Positions 18,372 through 26,369 of a stretch of DNA of 64,000 nucleotides are shown here, one piece after another. A model generated the notes under the pieces. It made no database searches, was not told the DNA's origin, and was given only the letters and a program-made list of their open reading frames with translations. Position 1 is the stretch's first letter; the number at the start of each line of letters is the position of its first letter. This DNA comes from Aureococcus anophagefferens (Eukaryota > Sar > Pelagophyceae > Pelagomonadales > Pelagomonadaceae), in contig NW_008705581.1 of assembly GCF_000186865.1 (NCBI RefSeq), forward strand, positions 450,189 through 514,188, read 5' to 3'. The position numbers were made by a program, and so were the translations under genes.

Positions 18372-20174
18372 ATGGGCCCGCCGATGCGCGCGTCGAAGCG
18401 CTCCGCGGCGCGCGCGACGGCGCTCTACGAGGTGCGCGAGGGCCTGGTCGAGCGGCGGCCGCCGCCCGACGCCCGCCTCGCGGCCTGGAGCGACGCCATC
18501 GACGCCAACGTCCAGAGCCCCTTCGGCGTGCGCAAGCTCGCGGCCTTCGACCTCGCGGTGCCGCTCCCGCCGCACGCGGACCCGCCCTGGCTCGACGAGC
18601 GGTCGCTCCTCCTCTACGCCGCGTGGCGCGGCCGCGACCCCATCGTCCACTCGCTGCTCCGCGCGCGCGCGGAGCCCTGCGCCGGCGTCACCGGCGTCGC
18701 CGCGCACGTCCAGGGCCTGCCCGGCGGCGCCCAGTACCCGCTCCTGCGGACCTGGGCCCTCGCGGTCTGCGCGGGCGCGGGCGCCACCTGCGGCGACTGC
18801 GGCGGCCGCCTAGCGGTCGCGAAGCTGCCCTGCGGCTGCGCGCGCTGCGCCGTCTGCCTCTGGCGCGGCGTTTTGGAGCGCCGCGCGGACGCCATCGTCT
18901 GCTGCGGGCTGGAGGTGCGGGACGCGACGCGCCCGACGAAGGCGCCCTTCCGGCCGCGCGCGCTCGGGCCGGGAGGCGCCGCGCCTCGCGGCCGCGCGGG
19001 CGCGCCGCCGCCCGACGACGGCGCATCCGACGGGTCGTCGTCGCGTGCCTCCTCGGACTCCTCGTCGTCGTCGCCGCCGGCGAAGAGCGCCAAGGTCGAA
19101 ACCGCGGAAGACGATGCCTCCTCGGACTCCTCGTCGTCGTCGCCGCCGGCGAAGAGCGCCAAGGTCGAAACCGCGGAAGACGATGCCTCCTCGGACTCCT
19201 CGTCGTCGTCGCCGCCGGCGAAGAGCGCCAAGGTCGAAACCGCGGAAGACGACGCGCGCAACTGGCGCTGCGGCTTCTGCGCGTACGGCAACTTCGCACG
19301 GCGCGCCGCGTGTCGCAACTGCGGCGGCGAGCGGGGCGCGGCGCCCCTCGTCGGCGCGCGGACGGCCGACGCCGACTTTTGCGCCGCCGCGGCGCGCCGC
19401 CGCGCGGCGGCGCTCGCGCCGCGGGACCGGGCCTACGCGCGCCGCGAGCTCGCCGCGGCCGTCGACCGCGGCGACGCGAACGCGGTCCGGCGGGCGCTGC
19501 GGACGGGCGCGGACGCGGACGAGGCCGACGACGACGGCCTCGCGCCCCTCGTCCGCGCGCGGTGGCGCGGCCGCGACCGCGTCGTCGCGGAGCTCCGGCG
19601 CTGGGGCGCCGCGGAGGCGACGACGGCCGTCGCGGCGTGCCGGCCCCGCGGCGCCGCGGCGCCCGCGGCGCCCGCGGCGCGGACGGCGCTCCTCCCCGGC
19701 GCCTTTTACGTCGACGGCGGCTTCGCCCCGGCGGAGCTCGACGCGCTCGACGCGCTCTTCGACGCGCTGCCGGTGTCGGGCAAGTGCAAGGCGCACAACG
19801 CGCGGCGCGGCTTCGTCGACGTCGACGGCTGGTGCGCGGCGGCCGTGGGCCGCGCGGTCGGCGGCGTGTGCCTGCCGCAGCTGCGCTTCCTCGACTACGC
19901 CCTCGGCGGCGCGCTCGCGCCGCACGTCGACCTCGCGCGCGCCGCGCCGGGCGGCGGCAAGTCGACGCACACGGTCTGCCTCTACCTCACGGACACGGAC
20001 GGCGGCGAGACCGTGCTCCTGCGCGACCACCACGACGGCGACGGCGTCGCCGCCTGCGCGCCGCGCCGGGGCCGCGTCTTCGTCTTCCCGCACGTCGTGC
20101 CGCACCGCGCGCGCGAGACGCGGTCGCCGAAGCGGCTCCTCCGCGGCGACGTCGTCTTCCCGGGCCCGGACTAA
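18372..20174 (+). CDS. Ankyrin / RING-like / RanBP2-finger / prolyl-hydroxylase-like protein
   Basis: 600 residues, start MGPPMRASKRSAARAT. An ankyrin-like unit (LLLYAAWRGRDPIVHSLL) is followed by a cysteine cluster CGDCGGRLAVAKLPCGCARC that resembles half a RING. Three 23-residue repeats come next (SSDSSSSSPPAKSAKVE...). A textbook RanBP2 zinc finger follows (NWRCGFCAYGNF...CRNCGG), then a second ankyrin-like unit (GLAPLVRARWRGRDRVV). The C-terminal oxygenase has HxD in PHVDLARAAPG, CLYLTDTDGGETVLL and the distal histidine in FPHVVPHRARE. Roles in ubiquitin or RNA binding are inference. The start at 18372 is the first ATG. Confidence 0.8.
   Translation: MGPPMRASKRSAARATALYEVREGLVERRPPPDARLAAWSDAIDANVQSPFGVRKLAAFDLAVPLPPHADPPWLDERSLLLYAAWRGRDPIVHSLLRARAEPCAGVTGVAAHVQGLPGGAQYPLLRTWALAVCAGAGATCGDCGGRLAVAKLPCGCARCAVCLWRGVLERRADAIVCCGLEVRDATRPTKAPFRPRALGPGGAAPRGRAGAPPPDDGASDGSSSRASSDSSSSSPPAKSAKVETAEDDASSDSSSSSPPAKSAKVETAEDDASSDSSSSSPPAKSAKVETAEDDARNWRCGFCAYGNFARRAACRNCGGERGAAPLVGARTADADFCAAAARRRAAALAPRDRAYARRELAAAVDRGDANAVRRALRTGADADEADDDGLAPLVRARWRGRDRVVAELRRWGAAEATTAVAACRPRGAAAPAAPAARTALLPGAFYVDGGFAPAELDALDALFDALPVSGKCKAHNARRGFVDVDGWCAAAVGRAVGGVCLPQLRFLDYALGGALAPHVDLARAAPGGGKSTHTVCLYLTDTDGGETVLLRDHHDGDGVAACAPRRGRVFVFPHVVPHRARETRSPKRLLRGDVVFPGPD
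19047..19253 (+). repeat. Three 69-bp in-frame tandem repeats
   Basis: Units begin at 19047, 19116 and 19185 and encode a 23-residue serine-rich, charged segment ending in ETAEDD. The copies are identical except for the last base or so of the third unit, far closer than protein-level selection alone would require. This points to recent expansion or homogenisation. Confidence 0.93.
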
Positions 20175-20185
20175 ACCGGCCGCGT

Positions 20186-21313
20186 TTACACGTCGTCGGC
20201 GGCGCGCGCCGCGGTCGGCGCGCGCTTGCGCCGGCGCTGGAATTTGAGCACGCGGGGCCAGGGCGCGCCGCCGATCATGGCCGTCGCCTTCTTGAAGGAG
20301 TAGCCGCGCGCGTCCGCGTCGTTGACGGCGACGAGGACGTCGCCGGGCCGCACCCCGAGTCGCTCCGCGGCGCCCGGCCCGCCGCCGTCGTCGACGCAGG
20401 CGAGGACGACGGTCTGCTCGTCGCCGTCGGGGGCGACCTGGCGCTCGAGGGTCAGGCCCAGCGGCGCGCGCGCAAAGGCCGCGACGACGAGCTCGACGAG
20501 AGGCCGCGGCCGCCGCGGGTCCGCGGCGTCGTCGCGGGGCGAGGCCTTCGCGCCGTCGCGGGGCGAGGCCTTGGCGTCGTCGCGGGGCGAGGCCTTCGCC
20601 GGCGGCCGGCCGCCGCCGAGCGCGCGGTACTTGTCCGCGGCCAACGAGAAGGACTTTTCGCGCGCCTCGCGCTGGCCCCGGAGCCACGCGCGGTGGCTGT
20701 CCCGGTTCTTCTTCTGCGCCGCGAGGTCCGCGTCGACGCGGCGCTTCGTCGCCGCGGCGTTGGACGCGCGCCGGTGCCGCTCCGCGCGGTCCGCGTTCTC
20801 GACGGCGCGCCGCCGCCCGGCGTCCTCGGCGACGAAGCCGTCGATCGTCGACGCGACCATGGCCTTCCACTGCGTCTTCTCGTCGTTTGGCTTCGGCGGC
20901 GAGGGCTCCTTCGCGGGCGCGGCGGCGTCGCCGCGCTTCGCCTCGCGGGCCTCGCGGCGCTCCGCCTCCCAGTCCTTGCGCGCCGTCGCGGTCTTGAGTT
21001 TATCGTTCGCCTCGCCGAGGGACTGGAAGAGGGCCGTCGAGTCGTAGTCGTTCTTGTCCGGGTGGTAGGCGAGCGCCCGCTCGCGGTAGGCCGCCTTGAC
21101 GGACGCGTCGTCCGTGGGCTTGGCGAGCCCGAGGCAGGCGTAGGGCTCGGCGCGGCAGCGCGCGAGCAGGGTGCTCAGGAGGCCCGACGCGTCCGTGGCG
21201 CCGCCGTCGCAGCCCGACGACGCCAGCAGCGACGCCGCGGCCTCGACGACGCAGCCCCGGGCCGCGAGGCCCTTGGCCTCGTCGACGACGGACGGCGCCA
21301 CGAGGCAGGCCAT
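20186..21313 (-). CDS. J-domain protein with a C-terminal PDZ domain
   Basis: 375 residues. The J domain lies at ~55-110 (PYACLGLAKPTDDASVKAAY, then HPDKNDYDS with the HPD that activates Hsp70). A charged helical linker follows, with three copies of KASPRD[DG]A. A PDZ-like domain occupies the last ~110 residues: PLGLTLERQV carries the carboxylate-binding loop, then ERLGVRPGDVLVAVND. Inferred role: an Hsp70 co-chaperone brought to a client by the PDZ domain. It is convergent with the dioxygenase gene, 11 bp away. Confidence 0.82.
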   Translation of the reverse strand: MACLVAPSVVDEAKGLAARGCVVEAAASLLASSGCDGGATDASGLLSTLLARCRAEPYACLGLAKPTDDASVKAAYRERALAYHPDKNDYDSTALFQSLGEANDKLKTATARKDWEAERREAREAKRGDAAAPAKEPSPPKPNDEKTQWKAMVASTIDGFVAEDAGRRRAVENADRAERHRRASNAAATKRRVDADLAAQKKNRDSHRAWLRGQREAREKSFSLAADKYRALGGGRPPAKASPRDDAKASPRDGAKASPRDDAADPRRPRPLVELVVAAFARAPLGLTLERQVAPDGDEQTVVLACVDDGGGPGAAERLGVRPGDVLVAVNDADARGYSFKKATAMIGGAPWPRVLKFQRRRKRAPTAARAADDV

Positions 21314-21362
21314 CGTGAACGGTGGTCGAGGCCGCGTACCGGTCTTGAGGTTGTAACCGCCC

Positions 21363-23684
21363 TTAATCGTCGGCCTCGAGGGCCTCGAAGTCCTCGAGGC
21401 GCTGGACGTTGGCGATGTAGGCGAACATCTTCTCGCGGACGTAGTCCTCGGTGTGGCCCTGGTCCGCGAGCTTCTTGCCGTACTCGGCGGCCTTCTTCTG
21501 CAGGGGGCTCGCGTTGGCCTCGAAGTTCGTCGCGAGGCGGGCCTCGATGGCCTTCTCGTCGACGCCGGCGTCGCGCATGGTCTGGATCTCGGACGCGAAG
21601 CGCACGGCGGACTCGTTGTCCTTGTCCTCTGCGCGGGGCTGGCCGAAGCCGCGGGGCATGGCCGGCGCCGCGTCGCGCGGCCTTTCGCCGGCGCCGAGCA
21701 CGCCCGACGCCCGGGCCTTGTCGGAGGCGAAGAAGCCGCCCTTGAGCTTGAGGGGCTTGGCCTTGGGCTTGATCGCCGCGGGCGGCGCGGGCTTGAAGAA
21801 GCCCGTCGCGAGGGGCGACGCGGTCGCCGGCGCCGCGTCCTCGATTGCGAGCGCGTCGTCGCCGCCGTCGTCCGGCGGCGCGGGCGGCCGGCGGCTCAGG
21901 CCGCCCGTGCCGACGAAGGCCGGCGCCAGGAGCACGCGCATCTCCGAGTTGATGTAGGCGCGGATCTCCTCCTCCTTGATCCGGCCCGTCGTCGCCATGA
22001 CCGACGCCTTGTAGTTGATCCGCTCCTGCCTGGGCAGGAAAAGAGTGATTCAATGTCGCTTCAACCTGAGTGTTCCGCGCGCGCGCGTTCCGGAAAAAAG
22101 CATCCATGCTTCGAGACCGTTCCGAGAGATGATCGCTCGTCCAAAAGTCAGCCAAAACGAGTAGAAACCGGCCGAGATAGGAGCCTTTGAAGTTGGGAAT
22201 TTCGCTCTCTTTTCCTGCCCTGGCTCCCACTGGTTCTCGTTCGGGTGCAACGCGCGCGCCATGTGCTCGAAGCGGATGAGCTTGCGCCGCTCGCCGAGGG
22301 CGCCCTCGGCCTCGCAGGCCCAGAAGGCCTCCCGCTGCGCCTTGAGCAGCGCGACCTGCCGCTCCTGCGGGAACGACCGCGCGGTCTCCCTCGCGACGAC
22401 GTCGCCGCGGACCTCGACCCAGATCTCGTCGACCTCCGCGTCCGTGAGCTCGACCTCGAGCGCGGCGACGGCGTCGCAGCGGTCCTTCTCCTCGGGCGTC
22501 AGCAGGGCCATCTCCTTGCGGATCTGCTCGGCCTTGAAGTAGTGGTACGCGTCCTGGATGCGCTGCGCGTCGCCGCCGTCGGCCTTGAACCGTCTGTCCA
22601 TCTCCTTGAGCTGGAGCCGCGCGTGGTAGCCGAGGTGCCAGAGGGGGTCGTGGTAGCTGTACTCCTGCTCCTCCTTCTCGTCCTGCTCGAGCTTCAGGAT
22701 GGAGTCGCGCGCGTTCTTTTTGGTCTCCTTCGTGCCGTCGTAGTCGAAGACGTAGGGGTCGCCGTCCTCGGGGTGGAGCCGCCGGATCCACTTCTCCTGC
22801 TTGCGCGCGGCGACCTCCGCGGCCGTGTAGTAGAAGGTCTTCTTCGTCCACTCCTTCTTCGCCATGGACACGAAGTTGAGCCGCTGCGGCTTCTGGATGT
22901 CGACCTTGTTCGGCGCGGGCATCTTCATCATCATCTTCTGGGCCTCGGCCATCTTCGGGTCGTTCTTCACCTCGTTGGCGATCTTCTCCTTCTCCCGCAC
23001 GGACTTGGTCGTGTTCATGATCGACGACCACGTCGACGCGCGGCCGAGCTCCTTGCGGTGCTTCAGCTCCCGCAGCAGCGCCTTCGCCTCGCGGCGGACG
23101 GCGGGGTCGAGGTCCCTCTTCGTGCAGAGCACGCCCAGGGACCCCGAGGCCTTGGCGTCCTCGTCGAGGCCCATGAGCGCGCGCGCGTTGCGGAGCTGCG
23201 CCTTGTGCCGGTCCCGCGGCGGGCAGCCCTCGGCGAACCAGACCTTCTCCGACGCGGCGCGGGCCAGGGCGTAGTCGTCGACCCGGAGCGCGGCGTTGGC
23301 GAGGTTGCCGTGGAGCGACCGCACGAGGGCCGCCGCGCGGCCGTCGAGCGCGCCGTCGCCGAGGCCCATGGTCGCCGCCTCGCCCTTGGGGCCCAGGAGC
23401 CCGGCGGCGAGGTCGCCGCGGGGCACGCAGCCCGACGCGAGCGGCATGTCGTCGGGCTCGGGCGCCGGCCGGAGCAGCCAGATGGCGTCGAGGTAGGCCA
23501 GGATGGCGCCGTCGAAGTCTTTGGATTTGAAGGCGGCGTTGCCCTCGACCTTGCGCCGCTCGGCGTGGTCCACGCGCTTCGCGCGGCCGCAGCGCGCCAG
23601 GCTCTGCAGGTCGTCCAGCCGCTCCAGGCCCCGGAGCAGCTCGTGGCGGCCCGGGTCGCCGAGCGTCTCCCGCGGGCCGCCCAT
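21363..23684 (-). CDS. TPR-type protein of unknown function (2 exons)
   Basis: Exons complement(21363..22029, 22231..23684), 706 residues. The N-terminal third has tetratricopeptide helices (RRKVEGNAAFKSKDFDGAIL, NLANAALRVDDYALA, AQLRNARALMGLDEDAKA). The middle is charged and helical. KTFYYTAAEVAARKQEKW, WHLGYHARLQLKEMDRRF and AYHYFKAEQIRKEMALLTPE look conserved but I do not recognise them. The C-terminus is disordered, with GGFFASDKARASG. The intron is an F1 introner; splicing gives NENQ|QERINYKAS. It may be a co-chaperone-like scaffold, on weak grounds. Confidence 0.75.
22030..22230 (-). mobile_element. F1 introner (201 bp intron)
   Basis: The ends are CAGGGCAGGAAAAGAG and CTCTTTTCCTGCCCAG on the minus strand. 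The target copies GTGGGAGC and GCAGGAGC differ at two bases. Body orientation is the common one. Splicing is phase 2 on both sides. Confidence 0.92.
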
Positions 23685-23812
23685 AGTCGACTTTAGAATT
23701 CAACGTTGAAGCGGCACCGTCGCCGCGCATAGCATCTCGCAAAACCGATGGACATCACCAAGGATCACTGAGAGGCCGCCCCGAGCTTGGAACCACGAAC
23801 GAAGCCTTGACC

Positions 23813-24607
23813 ATGCTGACGCGGTCGCACGCGGCGCGCAAGGAGCGGCGGCGGCGCAAGAGCGAGATGAAGCGCATGCTCGCGGCGCGCATGGCCGCGC
23901 GCCAGGAGGCGGAGCGCCAGCACCTCGACGCGTGGTTCCGCGAGTTCGACAAGAACGACGACCGGCGCCTCGACAAGAAGGAGCTCGCGGCGCTGCTCAT
24001 GACGCTCCAGCCCGAGGCGCCGCCCAGCGACGAGACGCTGGACCGCCTCATGCGCGAGGCCAAACTCGAGGACGACCAGCACGAGCCCGTGCACCGCGAG
24101 CAGCTCGCGCGCGTCGTCCTCAAGAACCTGTCCTACGTCAAGGAGGCCCAGTTCATCGACACGCTCTTCGACCGCTTCGACGAGGACAAGTCCGGGTCCC
24201 TGGACCGCGACGAGTTGAAGGGTTTGATGCACTCCATTGCTTTGGGCGACGTCAAGGTCTTCCCGCCGGGGGACCCGGCCTACGCCCAGGCCGCCTGCAT
24301 CGCCTACAAGTTCAAGTGCCTCGAGGACCTCATGGCCAAGGGCGTCATCGACGAGCCCTACTTCAGGGAGAAGCGCGCGCGCGTCGTCAAGCGGCACACG
24401 GGTTTGATGTCGCCGCGGCTCCGCGAGCGGGACCCGGAGCCCCACGAGGTCGACTTCGTCATCGAGCAGGTCGACACGAACAACGACAACCGCATCAACA
24501 AGGAGGAGTGCATGGCGGCGCTGGGCATGTGGATGCAGGTCATGAAGGACGACCCGGACGTCGCCGCGGGGCCCAGCGAGAAGAGCCACGCCTGCGCGCT
24601 CATGTGA
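23813..24607 (+). CDS. EF-hand calcium-binding protein with C-terminal CaaX box
   Basis: 264 residues, start MLTRSHAARKERRRRK (basic, helical). EF-hand loops: DKNDDRRLDKKE (~45), DEDKSGSLDRDE (~125) and DTNNDNRINKEE (~225); a degenerate one lies between the first two. The protein ends ...EKSHACALM. The last four residues, CALM, fit a CaaX prenylation site with methionine at the end, which favours farnesyl transfer. Inferred role: a membrane-attached calcium sensor. It is divergent from the TPR gene, 128 bp away. Confidence 0.82.
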   Translation: MLTRSHAARKERRRRKSEMKRMLAARMAARQEAERQHLDAWFREFDKNDDRRLDKKELAALLMTLQPEAPPSDETLDRLMREAKLEDDQHEPVHREQLARVVLKNLSYVKEAQFIDTLFDRFDEDKSGSLDRDELKGLMHSIALGDVKVFPPGDPAYAQAACIAYKFKCLEDLMAKGVIDEPYFREKRARVVKRHTGLMSPRLRERDPEPHEVDFVIEQVDTNNDNRINKEECMAALGMWMQVMKDDPDVAAGPSEKSHACALM

Positions 24608-24630
24608 GAGAGCCGCGCGTTAATTTCTCT

Positions 24631-24760
24631 TGTTACAGCTCGCCCGCGCAGACGCCGCAGGTCCGCGCGCACCGCGCCCGGATCTGGCTAACTTCTTCGA
24701 CTGTTACAGCTCGCCCGCGCAGAGGCCGCAGGTCCGCGCGCACCGCGCCCGGATCTGGCC
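24631..24760. repeat. 71-bp tandem duplication at the 3' end of the ER J-protein gene
   Basis: TGTTACAGCTCGCCCGCGCA occurs at 24631 and again at 24702; about 58 bases match with one mismatch (GACGCC against GAGGCC). The inner copy encodes the last residues of the protein, ARCARTCGLCAGEL, and its stop. The outer copy lies beyond the stop and is a non-coding duplicate. Confidence 0.9.
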
Positions 24761-25975
24761 GCCGCCGCCGCACGCCGCGCGGCGGCAGGACACGTGCGCG
24801 TCCGCGCACGTCGGCGCGCGCAGCACGACGGCGGCGTCGGGCTCGGCGGTGACGACGTGCGTCGCGACGGCCGCGCCGCCCCAGAGCGCGAAGCTCTTGC
24901 CGTCGACGTCGTCGGGCGCCGCGTCCGCGTGCGCGGCCGCGAGGAACGCGGAGAACGCGTGCGTCGGGTACGTCTCCGTGGACACCTTCGCGAGCGGCGG
25001 CACGCGCGCCGCGAGCTTGCCCCAGGGCACGCCGTCGCGCAGGGCGCCGTGCCAGTAGACGTGCATGGTCTCCGCCGGGTGGCGGTTCTCGAAGGTCACG
25101 CGCGTCTTCACGATCTCGTAGACCCACGTCTCGAAGGCCTTGAACGTGCGCTTCCGGAAGACCTTGACCTCCGCGTCCTTGGCCCGCAGCGACGCGCCGC
25201 GCTTGACGGCGACGAACGTCGGGCAGTGGTCGTCGTCCTTCGCCGCGGCGTCGCCGCCGAGCTTCGCGGCGAGCTTCGAGGCCTCGTCGTGCGCGAGGCT
25301 TTTCGGGTCGAGGTCGGTCTTCGCGAAGACGACGTGCGCGTCCCAGCGCCCCGCGCCGGACGCGTCCGAGAGCTCGGCGTCCACGAAGGGGTGCGGGAAG
25401 CGCAGCTCGCGGTCGAGGCGGTCCTCGCAGGCGCCGGAGACGTAGAACGCGTGGACGAGGTGCCGCCGGAGCGCGCCCGTATCCGAGTCGAGCGCGATCT
25501 TCCGCAGCTGCGACGTCGTCGCGACGCGGTGCACGCGCCGCTGGGCGTAGGCCACCTCCTTGGGCACCTTGGGCTTTTGCGGCGGCGGCGGCGGCGGCGG
25601 CCTCCGCGGCGGCGGCTTCCGGAAGTTCGGCTTCGGCGGCCGCCGCTGCTGCCGCCCGCCGAAGCCGTGGAAGGGGTTGCCGCGCGCCTGCTTGTTGCCC
25701 GTGGGTTTGCCCGCGGCGTCCGTGCGGCCGACCTGGTCGTAGCGCCGCCGCTTCTTCGGGTCGCTGAGCACGTCGTACGCCTCCGCGACGAGGGCGAACT
25801 TCTTCGCCGCCTTCTCGTCGCCCGGGTTCTTGTCCGGGTGGTACTTCTTCGCGGCCTCGCGGTAGGCGCTCTTGAGCTGCTTCTCGTTGAAACTCTTGTC
25901 GATCTTCAGCAGCTTGTAAAAGTCCGTCTCCTTGGCCACGGCGGCCAGGGCGACGAGCAGCAGGCGCCGCAGCAT
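24704..25975 (-). CDS. Secretory-pathway J-domain protein with ShK-like C-terminus
   Basis: 423 residues. MLRRLLLVALAAVAK is a short signal peptide. The J domain follows at once (DFYKLLKIDKSFNEKQLKSA, HPDKNPGDEK, the HPD present), then a glycine/proline-rich linker with a proline run. A thioredoxin-like or unknown luminal region has WDAHVVFAKTDL and HCPTFVAVKRG. The C-terminus has six cysteines in a ShK-like pattern (CADAHVSCRRAACGGG...CARTCGLC). Inferred site: ER lumen, as an Hsp70/BiP co-chaperone. No introner is present. Confidence 0.8.
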   Translation of the reverse strand: MLRRLLLVALAAVAKETDFYKLLKIDKSFNEKQLKSAYREAAKKYHPDKNPGDEKAAKKFALVAEAYDVLSDPKKRRRYDQVGRTDAAGKPTGNKQARGNPFHGFGGRQQRRPPKPNFRKPPPRRPPPPPPPQKPKVPKEVAYAQRRVHRVATTSQLRKIALDSDTGALRRHLVHAFYVSGACEDRLDRELRFPHPFVDAELSDASGAGRWDAHVVFAKTDLDPKSLAHDEASKLAAKLGGDAAAKDDDHCPTFVAVKRGASLRAKDAEVKVFRKRTFKAFETWVYEIVKTRVTFENRHPAETMHVYWHGALRDGVPWGKLAARVPPLAKVSTETYPTHAFSAFLAAAHADAAPDDVDGKSFALWGGAAVATHVVTAEPDAAVVLRAPTCADAHVSCRRAACGGGGQIRARCARTCGLCAGEL

Positions 25976-26369
25976 GGTGCGACGGCCGCCGGCGCCGGCG
26001 TCGCGGCGGCTGCGACGCGCGGCGCTCGCGACAGCTGCGACGCGCGCGCTCGCGACGGCTGCGACGCGCGGCGCTCGCGACGGCTGCGACGCGCGGCGCT
26101 CGCGACGGCTGCGACGCGCGGCGCTCGCGCAGCGTCCGGTGACGTGTGCAGTGCTCCGCGCGTCGGCGCGTGCGCAAGCGGCGGCGGGTCGAGTCCGCAG
26201 ATTGCCGCGACCAGCGCAAGGGGATCTTCAAGTATCGATACTTGAAGATCCCCTTGACCAGCGCGTCGATGCCCGCTTGAAGGGCAAACATCGGCACGGA
26301 GCCCTCGCGCCCCCTCGTAGTGGCCCCCCAGAGGGTCCCCGGCCCAGGGAAGAGGGCGAATAAGCTTAG
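25976..26369. other. Intergenic region with 25-bp tandem repeats and a 40-bp palindrome
   Basis: From about 26009 to 26133 runs a ~25-bp unit (GGCTGCGACGCGCGGCGCTC plus GCGAC), about five copies, just upstream of the J-protein start. A perfect palindrome follows at 26217-26256. No gene is seen. Confidence 0.75.
26217..26256. repeat. Perfect 40-bp palindrome flanked by a direct repeat
   Basis: The left arm is CAAGGGGATCTTCAAGTATC; the right arm is its exact reverse complement with no spacer. GACCAGCGC overlaps both edges (26209-26217 and 26256-26264), like a target duplication of 7-9 bases. It is AT-richer than its surroundings. Confidence 0.95.

Noticed and set aside
19047..19253. Regular repeats resembling a CRISPR array
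   Set aside because: The units are contiguous without spacers, are in frame and lie inside a eukaryotic coding exon.
18623..21745. A 1,040-codon plus-strand open frame
   Set aside because: It crosses two real genes in the wrong frame, reads as arginine/alanine-rich low complexity and has no domain; typical of high-GC shadow frames.
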